Shown: positions 26,857 through 36,410 of the stretch, piece by piece | Layout of the letters: each line of letters opens with the position of its first letter | Position numbering within the stretch: the stretch's first letter is position 1 | Source of the DNA: Flavobacteriales bacterium | GTDB lineage: Bacteria > Bacteroidota > Bacteroidia > Flavobacteriales_F > PHOS-HE28 | Direction of reading: 5' to 3' | NCBI GenBank assembly: GCA_016705955.1 | Contig: JADJKO010000001.1 | Location: 248,001-312,000, forward strand | DNA: 64,000 nucleotides | Position numbers and translations under genes: made by a program | The notes under the pieces: model-generated | Databases searched by the model: none | What the model was told of the DNA's origin: nothing | The model's input: only the letters and a program-made list of their open reading frames with translations

Positions 26857-26900
26857 GCCGAATGCGGTGGAAGCGTCCCTTTCCACAAAGGATGCGCTTA

Positions 26901-26949
26901 TCTACTATCATGTGATGGACAGGCCCTTCGGGGCCTTGTTCATTTGCTG
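26901..26949 (+). repeat. Duplicated leader, copy 2 (hairpin AGGCCC-TTCG-GGGCCT)
   Basis: Copy of 25051-25099, placed between the two SBBP genes. The hairpin at 26921-26936 could terminate the first gene. Confidence 0.75.
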
Positions 26950-26988
26950 CCGAGGAACGCAGCATACGTTCCGATCATAACCTCCAAC

Positions 26989-28701
26989 ATGAAAGCACGC
27001 TACGCACTCGGTCTCGGCTTGATCGCATCGGCCACGTTGAACGCCCAGGTCTTCGACTGGGCAGGGCAAATGGGATATAATGGCAACCAGGATGGCAGGG
27101 CCATTATCGTGGACCTACAAGGGAACGTTTACCACAGCGGCTTCTTCATTGATGGGATCGATCTGGATCCCGCACCCGGAACGGATATCGTTTCGGGTGC
27201 TGGTCAGGACGGCTACCTCATCAAGCAGGCCAACGATGGCACCTACCTGTGGGGAGCGCGCTTGACGGGCAATTGCTTGCCGAACGCCCTGGCGTTCACC
27301 TCCGACGGCGATATCCTCGTGGTCGGCACATTCATGGGCACCGTGGATTTCGATCCGGGACCGGGTGTGGCGAACATGACGGCCCCGGCAAGCTTGTGGT
27401 ATTTCGTGTGCAGCTATTCACCGGACGGCACCTACCAGTGGGCGAAGAAGTTCGGATGCAACCAACCCGTCTATGAGCCGGCCGTGGCGGTCGATGCTTC
27501 GGGGAACATCCATCTCACCGGCACCTTCACCCAGACCATGGATGCCGACCCCGGTGATGGAACCGGTGAAGTGTACAACATGACCAGTGCAGGGATCAAC
27601 GACGTGTTCATCACCACCCTGGACGCACAAGGCGCTTTCGTGCGCGCCATGAGCTTTGGCGACACGGGGGATGATCGTGGTGTGGGCATCGCTGCCGACC
27701 CTGACGGCAACGTCTATGTTACGGGCTATTTCGCCGGTGATATCGTGATCGAACCGAACGGGGCGAACATCTCGCTCACGAACAATAGTTCAAGCTACAA
27801 TGAAGTCTACGTGTTGAAGATGAACGCTTCCGGTGCGGTGCAATGGGCCAAGAGCTTCGGTGGCCAGTGGTACGATGAAGGGCGTTGCATCACGGTGAAC
27901 GCGGCGCAGGAGGTCTTCGTCGGCGGGCGGGCCTGTAATTCTGCGGATCTTGATCCAGGGCCGGGCACCTTCATCAATCCGGGATCGGATGCGGCATTCT
28001 ACCTGAAGCTGGATGCTGCCGGGGATTTCGTTCAAGCTGCACTGTCCTATTACACGAACCTTAGTGACGCGCGTTCCGATGCTATCGCTGTTGATGCATC
28101 GGGGCGGATCATCATCACCGGTCACTTCAATGGATACGCAGTGGATTTCGACCCTGGAGCTGGCGCGACGAACTACGACACGAACGGCAATTCTTACGAT
28201 GGCTTCATTTCCGTGTATTCGGCGGATGGCGAGTACTTGTGGTCCCGCCAACTGGGTTCGTTGGGAACGGGTCAGGAGTGGGTGCAAGGCCTTGCCGTGG
28301 ATGCCGCTGGTTCGTGCTACATGACCGGTTCGTTCAGCGCTGCCATGGACTTCGATCCGAACGCTGGGGAGTTCATCTTGACGCCGATAGCGGCGGGTTA
28401 TTACGATGCCTTCGTGCTGAAGCTCGATCCGATAGGACTGGATGTACACGATCCGACACGTTCAGCCGATCTGCGTGCGTTCCCGGTTCCCAGCGAGGGC
28501 CTGGTCACGCTTCTTGTCAACGATCCATTGCGCAATGCGTCGTTGCGTGTAATGGATATGACCGGCAAAGAGGTCTTCCGTAGAGGTGCGCTCAATGGTG
28601 ATCGCATCGTGCTGGACCTTGGTACCCTGCCATCGGGCGTTTACGCGGTCGTAGTGGGTGAGGCTGGATCCGCCCGCCACATTCTCGTGACCCGGCAATA
28701 G
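26989..28701 (+). CDS. Secreted SBBP-like repeat protein with T9SS sorting domain (tandem paralogue 2)
   Basis: This 570-residue paralogue of the preceding protein starts MKARYALGLGLIASATLNAQ, then FDWAGQMGYNGNQDGRAI. It has the same repeat phrases (GNVYHSGFF, GTVDFDPGPG, GSFSAAMDFDPN) and ends with a type A T9SS domain (RAFPVPSEGLVTLLVNDP, LPSGVYAVVV). Fifteen in-frame codons upstream (from 26944) fall inside the duplicated leader and are not counted. Differences are spread over the whole length, so the duplication is not recent. A strong terminator follows at 28744. Confidence 0.9.
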   Translation: MKARYALGLGLIASATLNAQVFDWAGQMGYNGNQDGRAIIVDLQGNVYHSGFFIDGIDLDPAPGTDIVSGAGQDGYLIKQANDGTYLWGARLTGNCLPNALAFTSDGDILVVGTFMGTVDFDPGPGVANMTAPASLWYFVCSYSPDGTYQWAKKFGCNQPVYEPAVAVDASGNIHLTGTFTQTMDADPGDGTGEVYNMTSAGINDVFITTLDAQGAFVRAMSFGDTGDDRGVGIAADPDGNVYVTGYFAGDIVIEPNGANISLTNNSSSYNEVYVLKMNASGAVQWAKSFGGQWYDEGRCITVNAAQEVFVGGRACNSADLDPGPGTFINPGSDAAFYLKLDAAGDFVQAALSYYTNLSDARSDAIAVDASGRIIITGHFNGYAVDFDPGAGATNYDTNGNSYDGFISVYSADGEYLWSRQLGSLGTGQEWVQGLAVDAAGSCYMTGSFSAAMDFDPNAGEFILTPIAAGYYDAFVLKLDPIGLDVHDPTRSADLRAFPVPSEGLVTLLVNDPLRNASLRVMDMTGKEVFRRGALNGDRIVLDLGTLPSGVYAVVVGEAGSARHILVTRQ

Positions 28702-28743
28702 TTCAGGTCGGCCATGGCGTTGTAGACGTTTGGATCCCGACAG

Positions 28744-28777
28744 GAGCGAGGCGGGTGCGAAAGCACGCGCCTCGCTC
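28744..28777 (+). terminator. Terminator after SBBP pair
   Basis: GAGCGAGGCG and GTGC pair with GCAC and CGCCTCGCTC around GAAA, followed by TTT. Confidence 0.8.
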
Positions 28778-28875
28778 TTTCCATGGATCGAACCTGTTCC
28801 CCCGCCGCGTGTACCGCAGTATGCAAACGGAGTCCCGTTCGCATCCTAGGTACAAGTCCCCTAAAACAAACCGAC

Positions 28876-30261
28876 ATGAGAAAGCACATCTTCATTCTTG
28901 CAGCGCTTGTGTGCGCATCGAGCATCGCCGTGGTGCTCGTTTCCTTCCGCCACGCGGGTCCGCTGGCCAATTCCTTCCGCGCGGTGATCGGACCGCATTG
29001 CCTGGTGCCCGGGCCGATCGCTGGCCTGTCATCGCCGGAGCCGCACATCATCGAAGGCTGCGTGTTCAAGACCGTCTATGAAGGCGAAGGACTGGACAGC
29101 AACTTCGTGTTGCGCACGCCGCAAGCGGTGATGGCTTCCGAACAACGCGGCTTGCAATGGCTGGTGAAGGCGCAAGCGGATGACGGCGGCTTCGGTGCCG
29201 GTACGCACGCGCGGCAGGACATCATGGATCCGCACGCGGTGAGCAGCGACCCGGCCACCACCGCGATGGTGGCCATGGCCCTGATGCGCATGGGCGGTTC
29301 ATTGGATGCCGGGGAATTCCACGAGCAACTCGCGCGCGCAGCGGAGTACCTCTTTTCGCAAGTGGAGGCTGCGCCGAAGGGAGCCACGAACATCACACCT
29401 CTGCAAGGCACGCAGATCCAAGTGAAGCTCGGCTCCAACATCGATGTAGCGCTCACCGCACAATTCCTCAGCAACCTGGTGGCGCGCATCGGCGAGCAAC
29501 ACCCGAAGCACTTGCGTGCGATGCGCTGCTTGAACACCTGCGTGGGCATCATCCAACGGTCGCAGAACGCGGACGGCAGTGTGCAAGGCGATGGTTGGGC
29601 CGGTGTGTTGCAAAGCTCTTTCGCGGCGAGCGCATTGGAATCAGCCCAAGCACAAGGTGCTGAAGTGGATGATGCGTCCCTTGACCTCGCGCGTGATTTC
29701 CAAAAGGCCAACTTCGACGTGAACACCGGTAGTGTGGCCACGGAACGCGCCGCTGGGGTTACCCTTTACGCCGTGAGTGGAAGTTCCCGCAACAGCGCGA
29801 TGGAAGCGCGCGAACTCAACGAGATCGTGGTGAAGGCGAAGAAGGAGGGGAAGATCGCGAAGGATGCGCCGATCACCGTGAAGACGTTGACGGATGCCGG
29901 TGTTTCACAAGGGAAAGCGGAGAAGTTGAACACCGCTTACCAGGTGTACGAGGCCGCCAAGCAACAAGCGCAGGATGACGGCGTGATCAACGGATTCGGG
30001 AACAATGGGGGAGAAGAGTTCCTCAGTTTCCTGCAAACGGGTGAATCATTGGTGATCGGCAAGGATCAAGGGTGGAAGAACTGGTACCAACAAACAACAG
30101 GACGTTTGGTGAGCATCCAGAATCAGGATGGAAGCTGGAACGGCCACCACTGCATCACCAGTCCGGTGTTCTGCACCGCCACTTCGCTCTTGATCCTGAG
30201 CATCAACAACGACATCGACCACCTGATTTCACAAGGTGCCGTGAAGTACCGCGGGAACTGA
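28876..30261 (+). CDS. Prenyltransferase/squalene-cyclase-repeat-like protein
   Basis: This 461-residue protein has an N-terminal membrane segment (HIFILAALVCASSIAVVLV), so it is exported or anchored. The rest is helical with alpha/alpha-toroid repeats: WLVKAQADDGGFG, QRSQNADGSVQGDGWAG, and near the end IQNQDGSWNGHHC with a QW-like phrase. These match the terpenoid cyclase/protein prenyltransferase fold, but no DXDD cyclase motif is seen, so it may be a non-catalytic or different toroid protein. It has an unusual insertion of about 100 residues (AMEARELNEIVVKAKKEGK, TLTDAGVSQGKAEKLN) before the last repeat. The start is chosen at MRKHIF. Confidence 0.75.
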   Translation: MRKHIFILAALVCASSIAVVLVSFRHAGPLANSFRAVIGPHCLVPGPIAGLSSPEPHIIEGCVFKTVYEGEGLDSNFVLRTPQAVMASEQRGLQWLVKAQADDGGFGAGTHARQDIMDPHAVSSDPATTAMVAMALMRMGGSLDAGEFHEQLARAAEYLFSQVEAAPKGATNITPLQGTQIQVKLGSNIDVALTAQFLSNLVARIGEQHPKHLRAMRCLNTCVGIIQRSQNADGSVQGDGWAGVLQSSFAASALESAQAQGAEVDDASLDLARDFQKANFDVNTGSVATERAAGVTLYAVSGSSRNSAMEARELNEIVVKAKKEGKIAKDAPITVKTLTDAGVSQGKAEKLNTAYQVYEAAKQQAQDDGVINGFGNNGGEEFLSFLQTGESLVIGKDQGWKNWYQQTTGRLVSIQNQDGSWNGHHCITSPVFCTATSLLILSINNDIDHLISQGAVKYRGN

Positions 30262-30357
30262 GGAGCCGCTGTTCCTGTGCGTGGAGCGGGAGGTCGCATG
30301 GCCTTCCGCTCCTTTCGTTCACGGCAGTGCCTTCCGCACGAAGCGTTGATGAGAATG

Positions 30358-30391
30358 ACGAAGGGGAGTGGCGTTGGCCACTCCCCTTCGT
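30358..30391. terminator. Bidirectional terminator
   Basis: ACGAAGGGGAGTGGC and GCCACTCCCCTTCGT form a perfect 15-bp stem between convergent genes, with T and A runs at its flanks. Confidence 0.88.
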
Positions 30392-30409
30392 TTCCGGAAG
30401 GATGGGATC

Positions 30410-30997
30410 CTAGTGTACGATGCTCATGCGCCGTTGCTCCATCATGCTTCCTTGTAGATCCAGGATCACTGCCACATAATTGCCTTCGGGTAGCTGGCCG
30501 ACCACAATGCGGTCATTGCCGGTGAGATGTTGGCGCAGGACCTGGCGGCCTTGCAAGTCCATGAGCGCGATCGCGGAGGCTTTGCTTGGATCACTGGTCA
30601 CGGTGAAGTCCTGGTTCGCCGGGTTGGGGGACAACGTGAGATCGAGCGTCGCTTCGCCTTCGTTCAACCCGGTATTCGCTTCTACGATGATCTTTCCCTT
30701 CATCCCGGAGTTGATATGTGTAACGCACACATACCAATAGGTTCCCGGGACATCCAGCGTGAGCGTGTGCGTGCCGGATGAATATTCGAAACCTCCATTG
30801 GAGGTGGTGCCATTGGCGTTCCAGGTATCCTCGCTCACCTCGCGCATGACGTGGTTACCTGTCACCGTGACGGCGATCGGCGTGCCTGCGGTCACAGTGA
30901 GTTCGGCTGGAACCCAATTGAAGCCCGATGAGGTGATGGTCTGGGCGGAGAGGGTAGCGACCGTGAAGAGCAGTGGAAGGGTAAGTGTTCTATGCAT
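30410..30997 (-). CDS. Secreted cupredoxin with T9SS sorting domain
   Basis: This 195-residue protein has a signal peptide at residues 1-19 and a plastocyanin/azurin-like domain at 20-110. The type-1 copper ligands are plausible: His in GNHVMREVSE, then Cys, His and Met in YVCVTHINSGMKG. The last 80 residues form a T9SS type A domain (LDLTLSPNPANQDFTV...MSIVH). It is likely a surface or periplasmic electron carrier or copper-binding protein. It sits at the 3' side of the DUF1501 gene, 95 bp away in the same direction, so co-transcription is possible. Confidence 0.9.
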   Translation of the reverse strand: MHRTLTLPLLFTVATLSAQTITSSGFNWVPAELTVTAGTPIAVTVTGNHVMREVSEDTWNANGTTSNGGFEYSSGTHTLTLDVPGTYWYVCVTHINSGMKGKIIVEANTGLNEGEATLDLTLSPNPANQDFTVTSDPSKASAIALMDLQGRQVLRQHLTGNDRIVVGQLPEGNYVAVILDLQGSMMEQRRMSIVH

Positions 30998-31092
30998 CGG
31001 AATGGTTGATCGGTCCATCACAGGACGTACTTCAAGAACGGAACGCTGCCCGAGGGTCACATCACCGATCATCTTTGATCACGGGTCACCTG

Positions 31093-32673
31093 CTAACGCA
31101 CCTTCAAGAGGTTGCGCACTTGCTGCACGCCTTCGTTCTGCAACCGCGCGTAGTACACGCCGGGCGTACGATCGCCCAGATCCACATCCACTTTGTAGGT
31201 GCCCGCCGGTACGGGTTGGTTCAACACGGTTTGTACCAGTTGCCCCTGCTCATCGAAGACCTGGATCAGCACCCGTCCTCCTGCGCTGGTGTACTCAAAG
31301 GTGGTCCGTTCGGTGAACGGGTTGGGATAGTTGCTCAGGAGGTTGGTCCCGGCTTGTTGGTTGATCTCATGCACCGCGTTGCCCAAGCAACCGCTGGGAT
31401 CGATGATCTGGAGTGGCTGGTAGGTATCGAGCAGGACGGTATCGATGTCCGTGTCCTCCAAGCAGAACCAGTCCTTCAGCACACTGGCGTACACCGAGCG
31501 GAAGTCGTACTGCATCGCCAGATTGGTCTGGTAGGTGGCGCTGCTCGGGATGTCCGGGTTCGTGCCCGTGATCGTGTTGATCACCTGCGAACCGAAGAAG
31601 AACATCGGTTGCGCGCTGCCGTGGTCCGTGCCGCCGCTGGCATTGTCCACGATGCGACGGCCGAACTCGGAGAACGTCATACCCATCACGCGGTCCTCGA
31701 AGCCCAACAAGGAGATATCATCCTGGAAGGCGCGGACCGCATCGCTCACCCCTTGCAGCAGGTTGGCGTGTGCCCCAATGGTGTGATCGGCGGAGTCCAC
31801 TTGTTGTGCGTGCGTGTCGAATCCGGTCTCGCTCACCCAGTAGATCTTCGTCTTCAATCCACCGCAGATCAATTGCGCCACGATCTTCAGGGCTTGTGCC
31901 AGTTTCGCCCCGGGCTGGTTGCCGGTGGGGTAGAGGGGACTCTGGTTGCAGCCGGGCACGGCGGCCGCTTGGATCACATCGCCATAGAGATCGGTCTGGC
32001 GTTGCACCTGGCGTACAAGACCCAACTTTCCGCCACTGCACGCAGGTGATGTTGGATCCAGGTAGATGTTGCCCGTGAGGTTCAGCGGATCGGTGGTGTT
32101 GTTGATGGCCACACCCATGCTCACACCCATGTACTGCAAGCCGGAACCCACCGCACCACCGATGCGGATCGCCAGCGGATCGGGCATGTCGATGTTCGGG
32201 TAGCCCGCCGGGTAGTTCGGGTATTCGAAGTTGAGGTACCGTCCGGTCCAGCCGCTGCTCAGTAATTGGTTCGCGCTCGCGCCGGTCTCATAGATGTCGG
32301 TGGCGCGGAAGTGCGAGTAGTTCGGTTGCGGATAGCTCACGCCCTGCACGATGCCGAGCTTGCCCATCTCCCACAGTTCGCGCATGCCATCCATGGCCGG
32401 GTGAAGTCCGGTGGCACCCACCTGATCCAACGGAAGCACAAGGCCTTGGGGGATCAGCACGTTCGGCCGCTTCACCGCGAGTACGCCGTATTGGTCCAGC
32501 GGGATCACGGTGTTCAAGCCATCGTTGCCACCGAAGAGCTGGATCACCACCAGCACGCGGTCCTCGGCCGCTCGGTTCCAAAGTGGACCCAACAACGGAC
32601 TGCTGAACCCTTGTACCGTGAGGCCGCCCAACGTGGCGGCGGAGGAGTTCCGGAGGAATGATCGACGATCCAT
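31093..32673 (-). CDS. DUF1501 protein with Tat-like signal and T9SS sorting domain
   Basis: This 526-residue protein begins MDRRSFLRNSSAATLGG, a twin-arginine-like signal. The DUF1501 body (sulfatase/alkaline-phosphatase-like fold) has VLVVIQLFGGNDGLNTVIPL near the start and GMTFSEFGRRIVDNASGGTDHGSAQPMFF in the second half. The end is a T9SS domain (NLLSNYPNPFTERTTF...LLKVR). DUF1501 proteins are nearly always encoded next to a DUF1800 gene, as here (20 bp downstream of it). Their joint role is unknown. Confidence 0.93.
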   Translation of the reverse strand: MDRRSFLRNSSAATLGGLTVQGFSSPLLGPLWNRAAEDRVLVVIQLFGGNDGLNTVIPLDQYGVLAVKRPNVLIPQGLVLPLDQVGATGLHPAMDGMRELWEMGKLGIVQGVSYPQPNYSHFRATDIYETGASANQLLSSGWTGRYLNFEYPNYPAGYPNIDMPDPLAIRIGGAVGSGLQYMGVSMGVAINNTTDPLNLTGNIYLDPTSPACSGGKLGLVRQVQRQTDLYGDVIQAAAVPGCNQSPLYPTGNQPGAKLAQALKIVAQLICGGLKTKIYWVSETGFDTHAQQVDSADHTIGAHANLLQGVSDAVRAFQDDISLLGFEDRVMGMTFSEFGRRIVDNASGGTDHGSAQPMFFFGSQVINTITGTNPDIPSSATYQTNLAMQYDFRSVYASVLKDWFCLEDTDIDTVLLDTYQPLQIIDPSGCLGNAVHEINQQAGTNLLSNYPNPFTERTTFEYTSAGGRVLIQVFDEQGQLVQTVLNQPVPAGTYKVDVDLGDRTPGVYYARLQNEGVQQVRNLLKVR

Positions 32674-32692
32674 GTGCGCGGGTTTGTCGGGT

Positions 32693-34363
32693 TCAGTGCA
32701 TTTGGGTTTCGGCGGCACCGGCCATGTCCACGAAGAGCCCGACCAGGATCGTCGGGACCAATTGCGCGGTCATGTTCGTAGTGTTCGGGTCCGCCACGTA
32801 GATCTCGTACGCATCCGTCCAATAGACATCATTCGTTTGGCCGAGCAAGAGGTAGTTGGTCTTCAGTTGGGCCTTCACCCCGTTGCTCACCGGGACGGCG
32901 AAGAGCAGGGACGTGGCTTCGGAGACCAGGACGTTCGGATCCGTGGCGTCCGTGAATTCCGCGACCACCCCGAGCAGGTCCGCCTTGAACACCAGGTTGC
33001 GGCTCTCCGGTTGGTACAGGCCATCGCCCGTGGCGAAGCCGTTGTAAGTGATGCCGAGGACCGTGTTGTTCCGCGCCGGATAGGTCGCGGTGTCCATCCA
33101 GATATTATCGAAGGAGGGCGTTTGGTAGTACGCCGGCCATCCGGCCACGTTGGGCGGGTCCAGGATATTCTGTCCGCTGTACGCGAGCAGGTAGTACACA
33201 TCGCGCCACACGCTGTACTGCGCTTCGAATTGCGCGGGTGTTGGCATGGGTACCTTCAACTTCCGCAGGGTGCCGATGACCAGATCGGCCGGTGCCATGA
33301 TCATGCATGCGCGGATCTCCGGGCTGAAGAAATGATCGCTCGTGAGCAAGGCGCGGATCACGGTGCGCAACTGGTCCGGCGCAGCGGCGTTGTCACGGAA
33401 GATCTCCGCGAGCGGTTCGATCACATTCGCCTCTGTGGCCGCATCGATCTCGCCATGCACGAAGAAGCGATAGATGTTCCGGCACATGAAGCGCGACACT
33501 TCATCGTTGGCCATGATCATGTCCAGGAAGGCGTTCAATTCCAGTTCACCGGCGGTTACGCCGCTCTGCCCTTGGATCAAGGTGTTGTTGAAGAACGAAC
33601 TGAACTGCTTGTTCGTGGTATCGTGTTGCGAAGCACGGAAGGTGATGAAGGGAAGGACGGGGTCGCCCAAAGCATCGGCCTCCCGCACGGTCCATCCAGT
33701 GAGCACACGCGCGGCGGCCTGCACATCGCTCTCGGTATACCCGCTGCCTTCGCCGAGCGTGAAGAGTTCCATGAGTTCACGACCGTAGTTCTCATCCGGC
33801 GCGGTCACCGTGTTCAGGTAGCCGTTCAGGTAGAGGAGCATGGCGCTGCTGGTGCTCACATCATGGATCAGCTGCCGGAAGTTGCCCAGTGCTTGGTTCC
33901 GCAAGAGCTGGTCGTACTCGTAGCTCACCCGCGGGTTGAAGACCTGGAAGACCTGCGTCGGCATGTGGTTGAACCAGAACAGCACGAGCTTCTCCCGCAG
34001 GTTCCGCTCCTGTTGTACCATCAGCCCGGTCTTCCACCAGGCGAAGCTTTGTAGCCGGGCACCGGTGAGATCGGTGATCTCCTGCTGCGTATTGCCATAG
34101 CGTACGGTGTCCACCCAGGTGTTTCCAAAGGGCACCTGCGGGTCCAATGCATTCGGGTCCGGGTTGCCGCCCACCAGGCCCCAGTAGGCCTTGATCGGCG
34201 GTGTGGTGTTGTTCGCGAACGTGAGCAGTTCATCGATCGTCTGGTCCAGCGATTGGCCGTTGAAATGGGCGAGGTCGGCATTGGTGCAACCGAAGAGCGT
34301 ACGCCGGAGCAGGTGCGTCAGTTCAGGGGTGTTGAACGGACCGGTGTAAGGTGTTAGCGGCAT
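32693..34363 (-). CDS. DUF1800 family protein
   Basis: This 556-residue protein is typical of the family: LTHLLRRTLFGCTNADLAHF at the start, LREKLVLFWFNHM, YEYDQLLRNQALGNFRQLI, and the conserved DENYGRELMELFTLG followed by YTESDVQAAARVLTGW. Helix-rich; no clear signal peptide is visible from this start. It forms an operon with the DUF1501 gene. The function of these pairs is not established, although they are usual in Bacteroidota and Planctomycetota. Confidence 0.93.
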   Translation of the reverse strand: MPLTPYTGPFNTPELTHLLRRTLFGCTNADLAHFNGQSLDQTIDELLTFANNTTPPIKAYWGLVGGNPDPNALDPQVPFGNTWVDTVRYGNTQQEITDLTGARLQSFAWWKTGLMVQQERNLREKLVLFWFNHMPTQVFQVFNPRVSYEYDQLLRNQALGNFRQLIHDVSTSSAMLLYLNGYLNTVTAPDENYGRELMELFTLGEGSGYTESDVQAAARVLTGWTVREADALGDPVLPFITFRASQHDTTNKQFSSFFNNTLIQGQSGVTAGELELNAFLDMIMANDEVSRFMCRNIYRFFVHGEIDAATEANVIEPLAEIFRDNAAAPDQLRTVIRALLTSDHFFSPEIRACMIMAPADLVIGTLRKLKVPMPTPAQFEAQYSVWRDVYYLLAYSGQNILDPPNVAGWPAYYQTPSFDNIWMDTATYPARNNTVLGITYNGFATGDGLYQPESRNLVFKADLLGVVAEFTDATDPNVLVSEATSLLFAVPVSNGVKAQLKTNYLLLGQTNDVYWTDAYEIYVADPNTTNMTAQLVPTILVGLFVDMAGAAETQMH

Positions 34364-34406
34364 GCCGGAAGGATATCGGTGAATGCGTATGACGAATGTG
34401 CAGGAC

Positions 34407-34414
34407 CGAAGTTA
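34407..34414 (-). promoter_or_regulatory. -7 box TAACTTCG for the DUF1800-DUF1501 operon
   Basis: TAnnTTCG 43 nt before the DUF1800 ATG. Confidence 0.4.
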
Positions 34415-34517
34415 GATCGTGGGTTATTCAAATGTCCATCGATCTTGGATGAAGTTCCACCAGCTCGCCGTTGATCACGTGCTGGAGATCGATGGATCCA
34501 ATGGTCACTGGGTTTGA

Positions 34518-35249
34518 CTATTCCGCAGGATCACCGGAGATGCGCTGCACGATCGCCTTCGCGGTCTTGTCCACTTTGCCCTTCGTAAGCCATGAAACAC
34601 CGAACGCCAGGAGCATGATCGTCTCCGGCCAGAAGATCGGTCCTTCAAGAATGAAGCCCGCAACCAAGGCCCAGATCAAACACGCCGCAATAATGATCCC
34701 GGAAGACTGGTGTACTAGGTTCCTTCTTTTCTTCTCCTTGGTCAGGTGATCCGTGCCGGAAGGGAAGAGGAAGAACGACATGTAGGCGAATGCGATGAAC
34801 AAGGTGCTTGCACCGGCGAGATGGAGTTTGCCCATGAGCGGTGTCCACCAATCCGGCGCAGGATATCCACCCTCGACCTTGGTGGGGAATGCAGCCAAGA
34901 GAAGGGCCGCATATCCGGCGATGTTCGATGCGAGGCGGTCCTTCCACCCATCGGCATTGTCGTACCCGTGGTAGGTGATAAGGAAGAGTCCCAACGCCAC
35001 TACGATGCCGATGAAGAAAACCACCGCGCCGGTATGGTAGTACCCGCTGATGCTTGGGAGCATTTTCCAGGGATCCACGTGGGCAGCAGGCCTTAGGCCG
35101 GCCCCAAGACAGACCATCAAGGGTAATAGGATACCCAGCCATCCCAGCAGTTGGCGATGACCGTTGCCACTGAGGTCATCCGCATTCGCCGGTGGGATCA
35201 AGGCGGGTCGCGCCGATCCTTGATCGGGATCCTTGGTTGCAGGCTTCAT
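34518..35249 (-). CDS. Integral membrane protein, six predicted helices
   Basis: This 243-residue protein has membrane helices at about 34-52 (LLGWLGILLPLMVCLGAG), 76-96 (GAVVFFIGIVVALGLFLI), 109-121, 142-160 (AGASTLFIAFAYMSFFLF), 178-197 and 205-222. It resembles DUF998/Frag1-type six-helix proteins in layout, with the phrase SISGYYHTGAVVFF typical of a family annotated only as uncharacterised. Function unknown. A TAGCTTTC box ends four bases before the ATG. Confidence 0.78.
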   Translation of the reverse strand: MKPATKDPDQGSARPALIPPANADDLSGNGHRQLLGWLGILLPLMVCLGAGLRPAAHVDPWKMLPSISGYYHTGAVVFFIGIVVALGLFLITYHGYDNADGWKDRLASNIAGYAALLLAAFPTKVEGGYPAPDWWTPLMGKLHLAGASTLFIAFAYMSFFLFPSGTDHLTKEKKRRNLVHQSSGIIIAACLIWALVAGFILEGPIFWPETIMLLAFGVSWLTKGKVDKTAKAIVQRISGDPAE

Positions 35250-35253
35250 AGCC

Positions 35254-35261
35254 GAAAGCTA
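35254..35261 (-). promoter_or_regulatory. -7 box TAGCTTTC, leaderless spacing
   Basis: Near match to TAnnTTTG only four bases from the ATG at 35249. Confidence 0.4.
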
Positions 35262-35293
35262 GGTGCGACCGGCTGTATTGATCCCGAACATTT

Positions 35294-36325
35294 CTAATTG
35301 AGCAACATCGCCTTTACCAGCGGCGCGACCTTGGTCCCATACAATTCAATGCTCTGCATTTGTTTCTCGTGCGGAAGTGTTCCTGCACTGTACTTCATGT
35401 CGAAGCGAGCAAGGTCCAACGCCTTCGCGACGCGCACGATCTTCTTTGCCACGGTCTCCGGGGATCCCACGCACAGCGCACCGTTCGGTCCGGCGAGCTG
35501 ATCATAGCTCGCGCGGGTCATCGGCGACCATCCGCGTTCGCGACCGATGCGTGCGTACATCGCGGAGAAGTGCGGCCACAATTCCTCCTTTGCTTGCTCG
35601 TCGGTATCGGCAATGTAGCCCGGCGAGTGCGCACCGATCGGCAATGGTGCATGCCCGAACTGTTCGAGCGACCGCCGATACAGGTCCGCGAAAGGAGCAA
35701 ATGCCAGCGGGTCCCCGCCGATGATCGCGATCATGAGCGGCAAGCCGTATTGCGCGGCACGCACCACCGAAGCAGGTGTGCCGCCCACGCCGATCCACGT
35801 GGTCAGTCTTCCTGTTTCGATGGGAGGGTAGACCCGTTGATCGCTCAATCCGGACCGCGTACGCCCGCTCCAGGTCACAGGCGCTTCCTTCAGCAACTCC
35901 GTGAATAGGTGCAACCGTTCATTGAAGAGCTCATCGTATTGCTCCAGCTTCAATCCGAAGAGCGGGAAGGATTCCGTGAACGACCCACGGCCGATGATGA
36001 TCTCCGCGCGACCGTTGCTGATCGCGTTGAGCGTGGAGAAGCGCTGGTACACGCGCACCGGGTCATCGCTGCTAAGCACCGTCACTGCGGTACCGAGTCG
36101 GATCTGTTTCGTGCACCCTGCGATAGCTGCCAGTACCACTTCCGGTGCGCTCACGGCGAAATCATCGCGGTGGTGCTCGCCCACGCCGAAGAAGTGAAGC
36201 CCGAGTTCATCGGCGAGCTGCGCTTCCTTCACCACATTGCGCAGGACTTGCGCCATGTGGATCGGTTCTCCGTTCGCATCCAATGGCACATCCCCGAAAG
36301 TGTCGATCCCGAGTTCAAGTGCCAT
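35294..36325 (-). CDS. LLM-class flavin-dependent oxidoreductase (luciferase-like)
   Basis: This 343-residue FMN-dependent oxidoreductase of the bacterial luciferase superfamily has a TIM barrel with GIDTFGDV at the start, ADELGLHFFGVGEHHRDDF, IRLGTAVTVLSSDDPVRVYQ and RAEIIIGRGSFTESFPLFG. It is of the alkanal-monooxygenase-like Atu2307/SP_0267 type common in heterotrophs. The substrate is unknown. It is divergent from exonuclease III with about 85 bp between starts. Confidence 0.92.
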   Translation of the reverse strand: MALELGIDTFGDVPLDANGEPIHMAQVLRNVVKEAQLADELGLHFFGVGEHHRDDFAVSAPEVVLAAIAGCTKQIRLGTAVTVLSSDDPVRVYQRFSTLNAISNGRAEIIIGRGSFTESFPLFGLKLEQYDELFNERLHLFTELLKEAPVTWSGRTRSGLSDQRVYPPIETGRLTTWIGVGGTPASVVRAAQYGLPLMIAIIGGDPLAFAPFADLYRRSLEQFGHAPLPIGAHSPGYIADTDEQAKEELWPHFSAMYARIGRERGWSPMTRASYDQLAGPNGALCVGSPETVAKKIVRVAKALDLARFDMKYSAGTLPHEKQMQSIELYGTKVAPLVKAMLLN

Positions 36326-36330
36326 GGCGG

Positions 36331-36338
36331 CGAAAGTA
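36331..36338 (-). promoter_or_regulatory. -7 box TACTTTCG, leaderless spacing
   Basis: This box ends five bases before the oxidoreductase ATG at 36325. Confidence 0.4.
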
Positions 36339-36410
36339 GGAGTGGGGCTGCTGAGTTCCGCCCATCAAAAGCGGTCATCACGAGACGAACGAAGTGACGA
36401 ACTTCACCGC

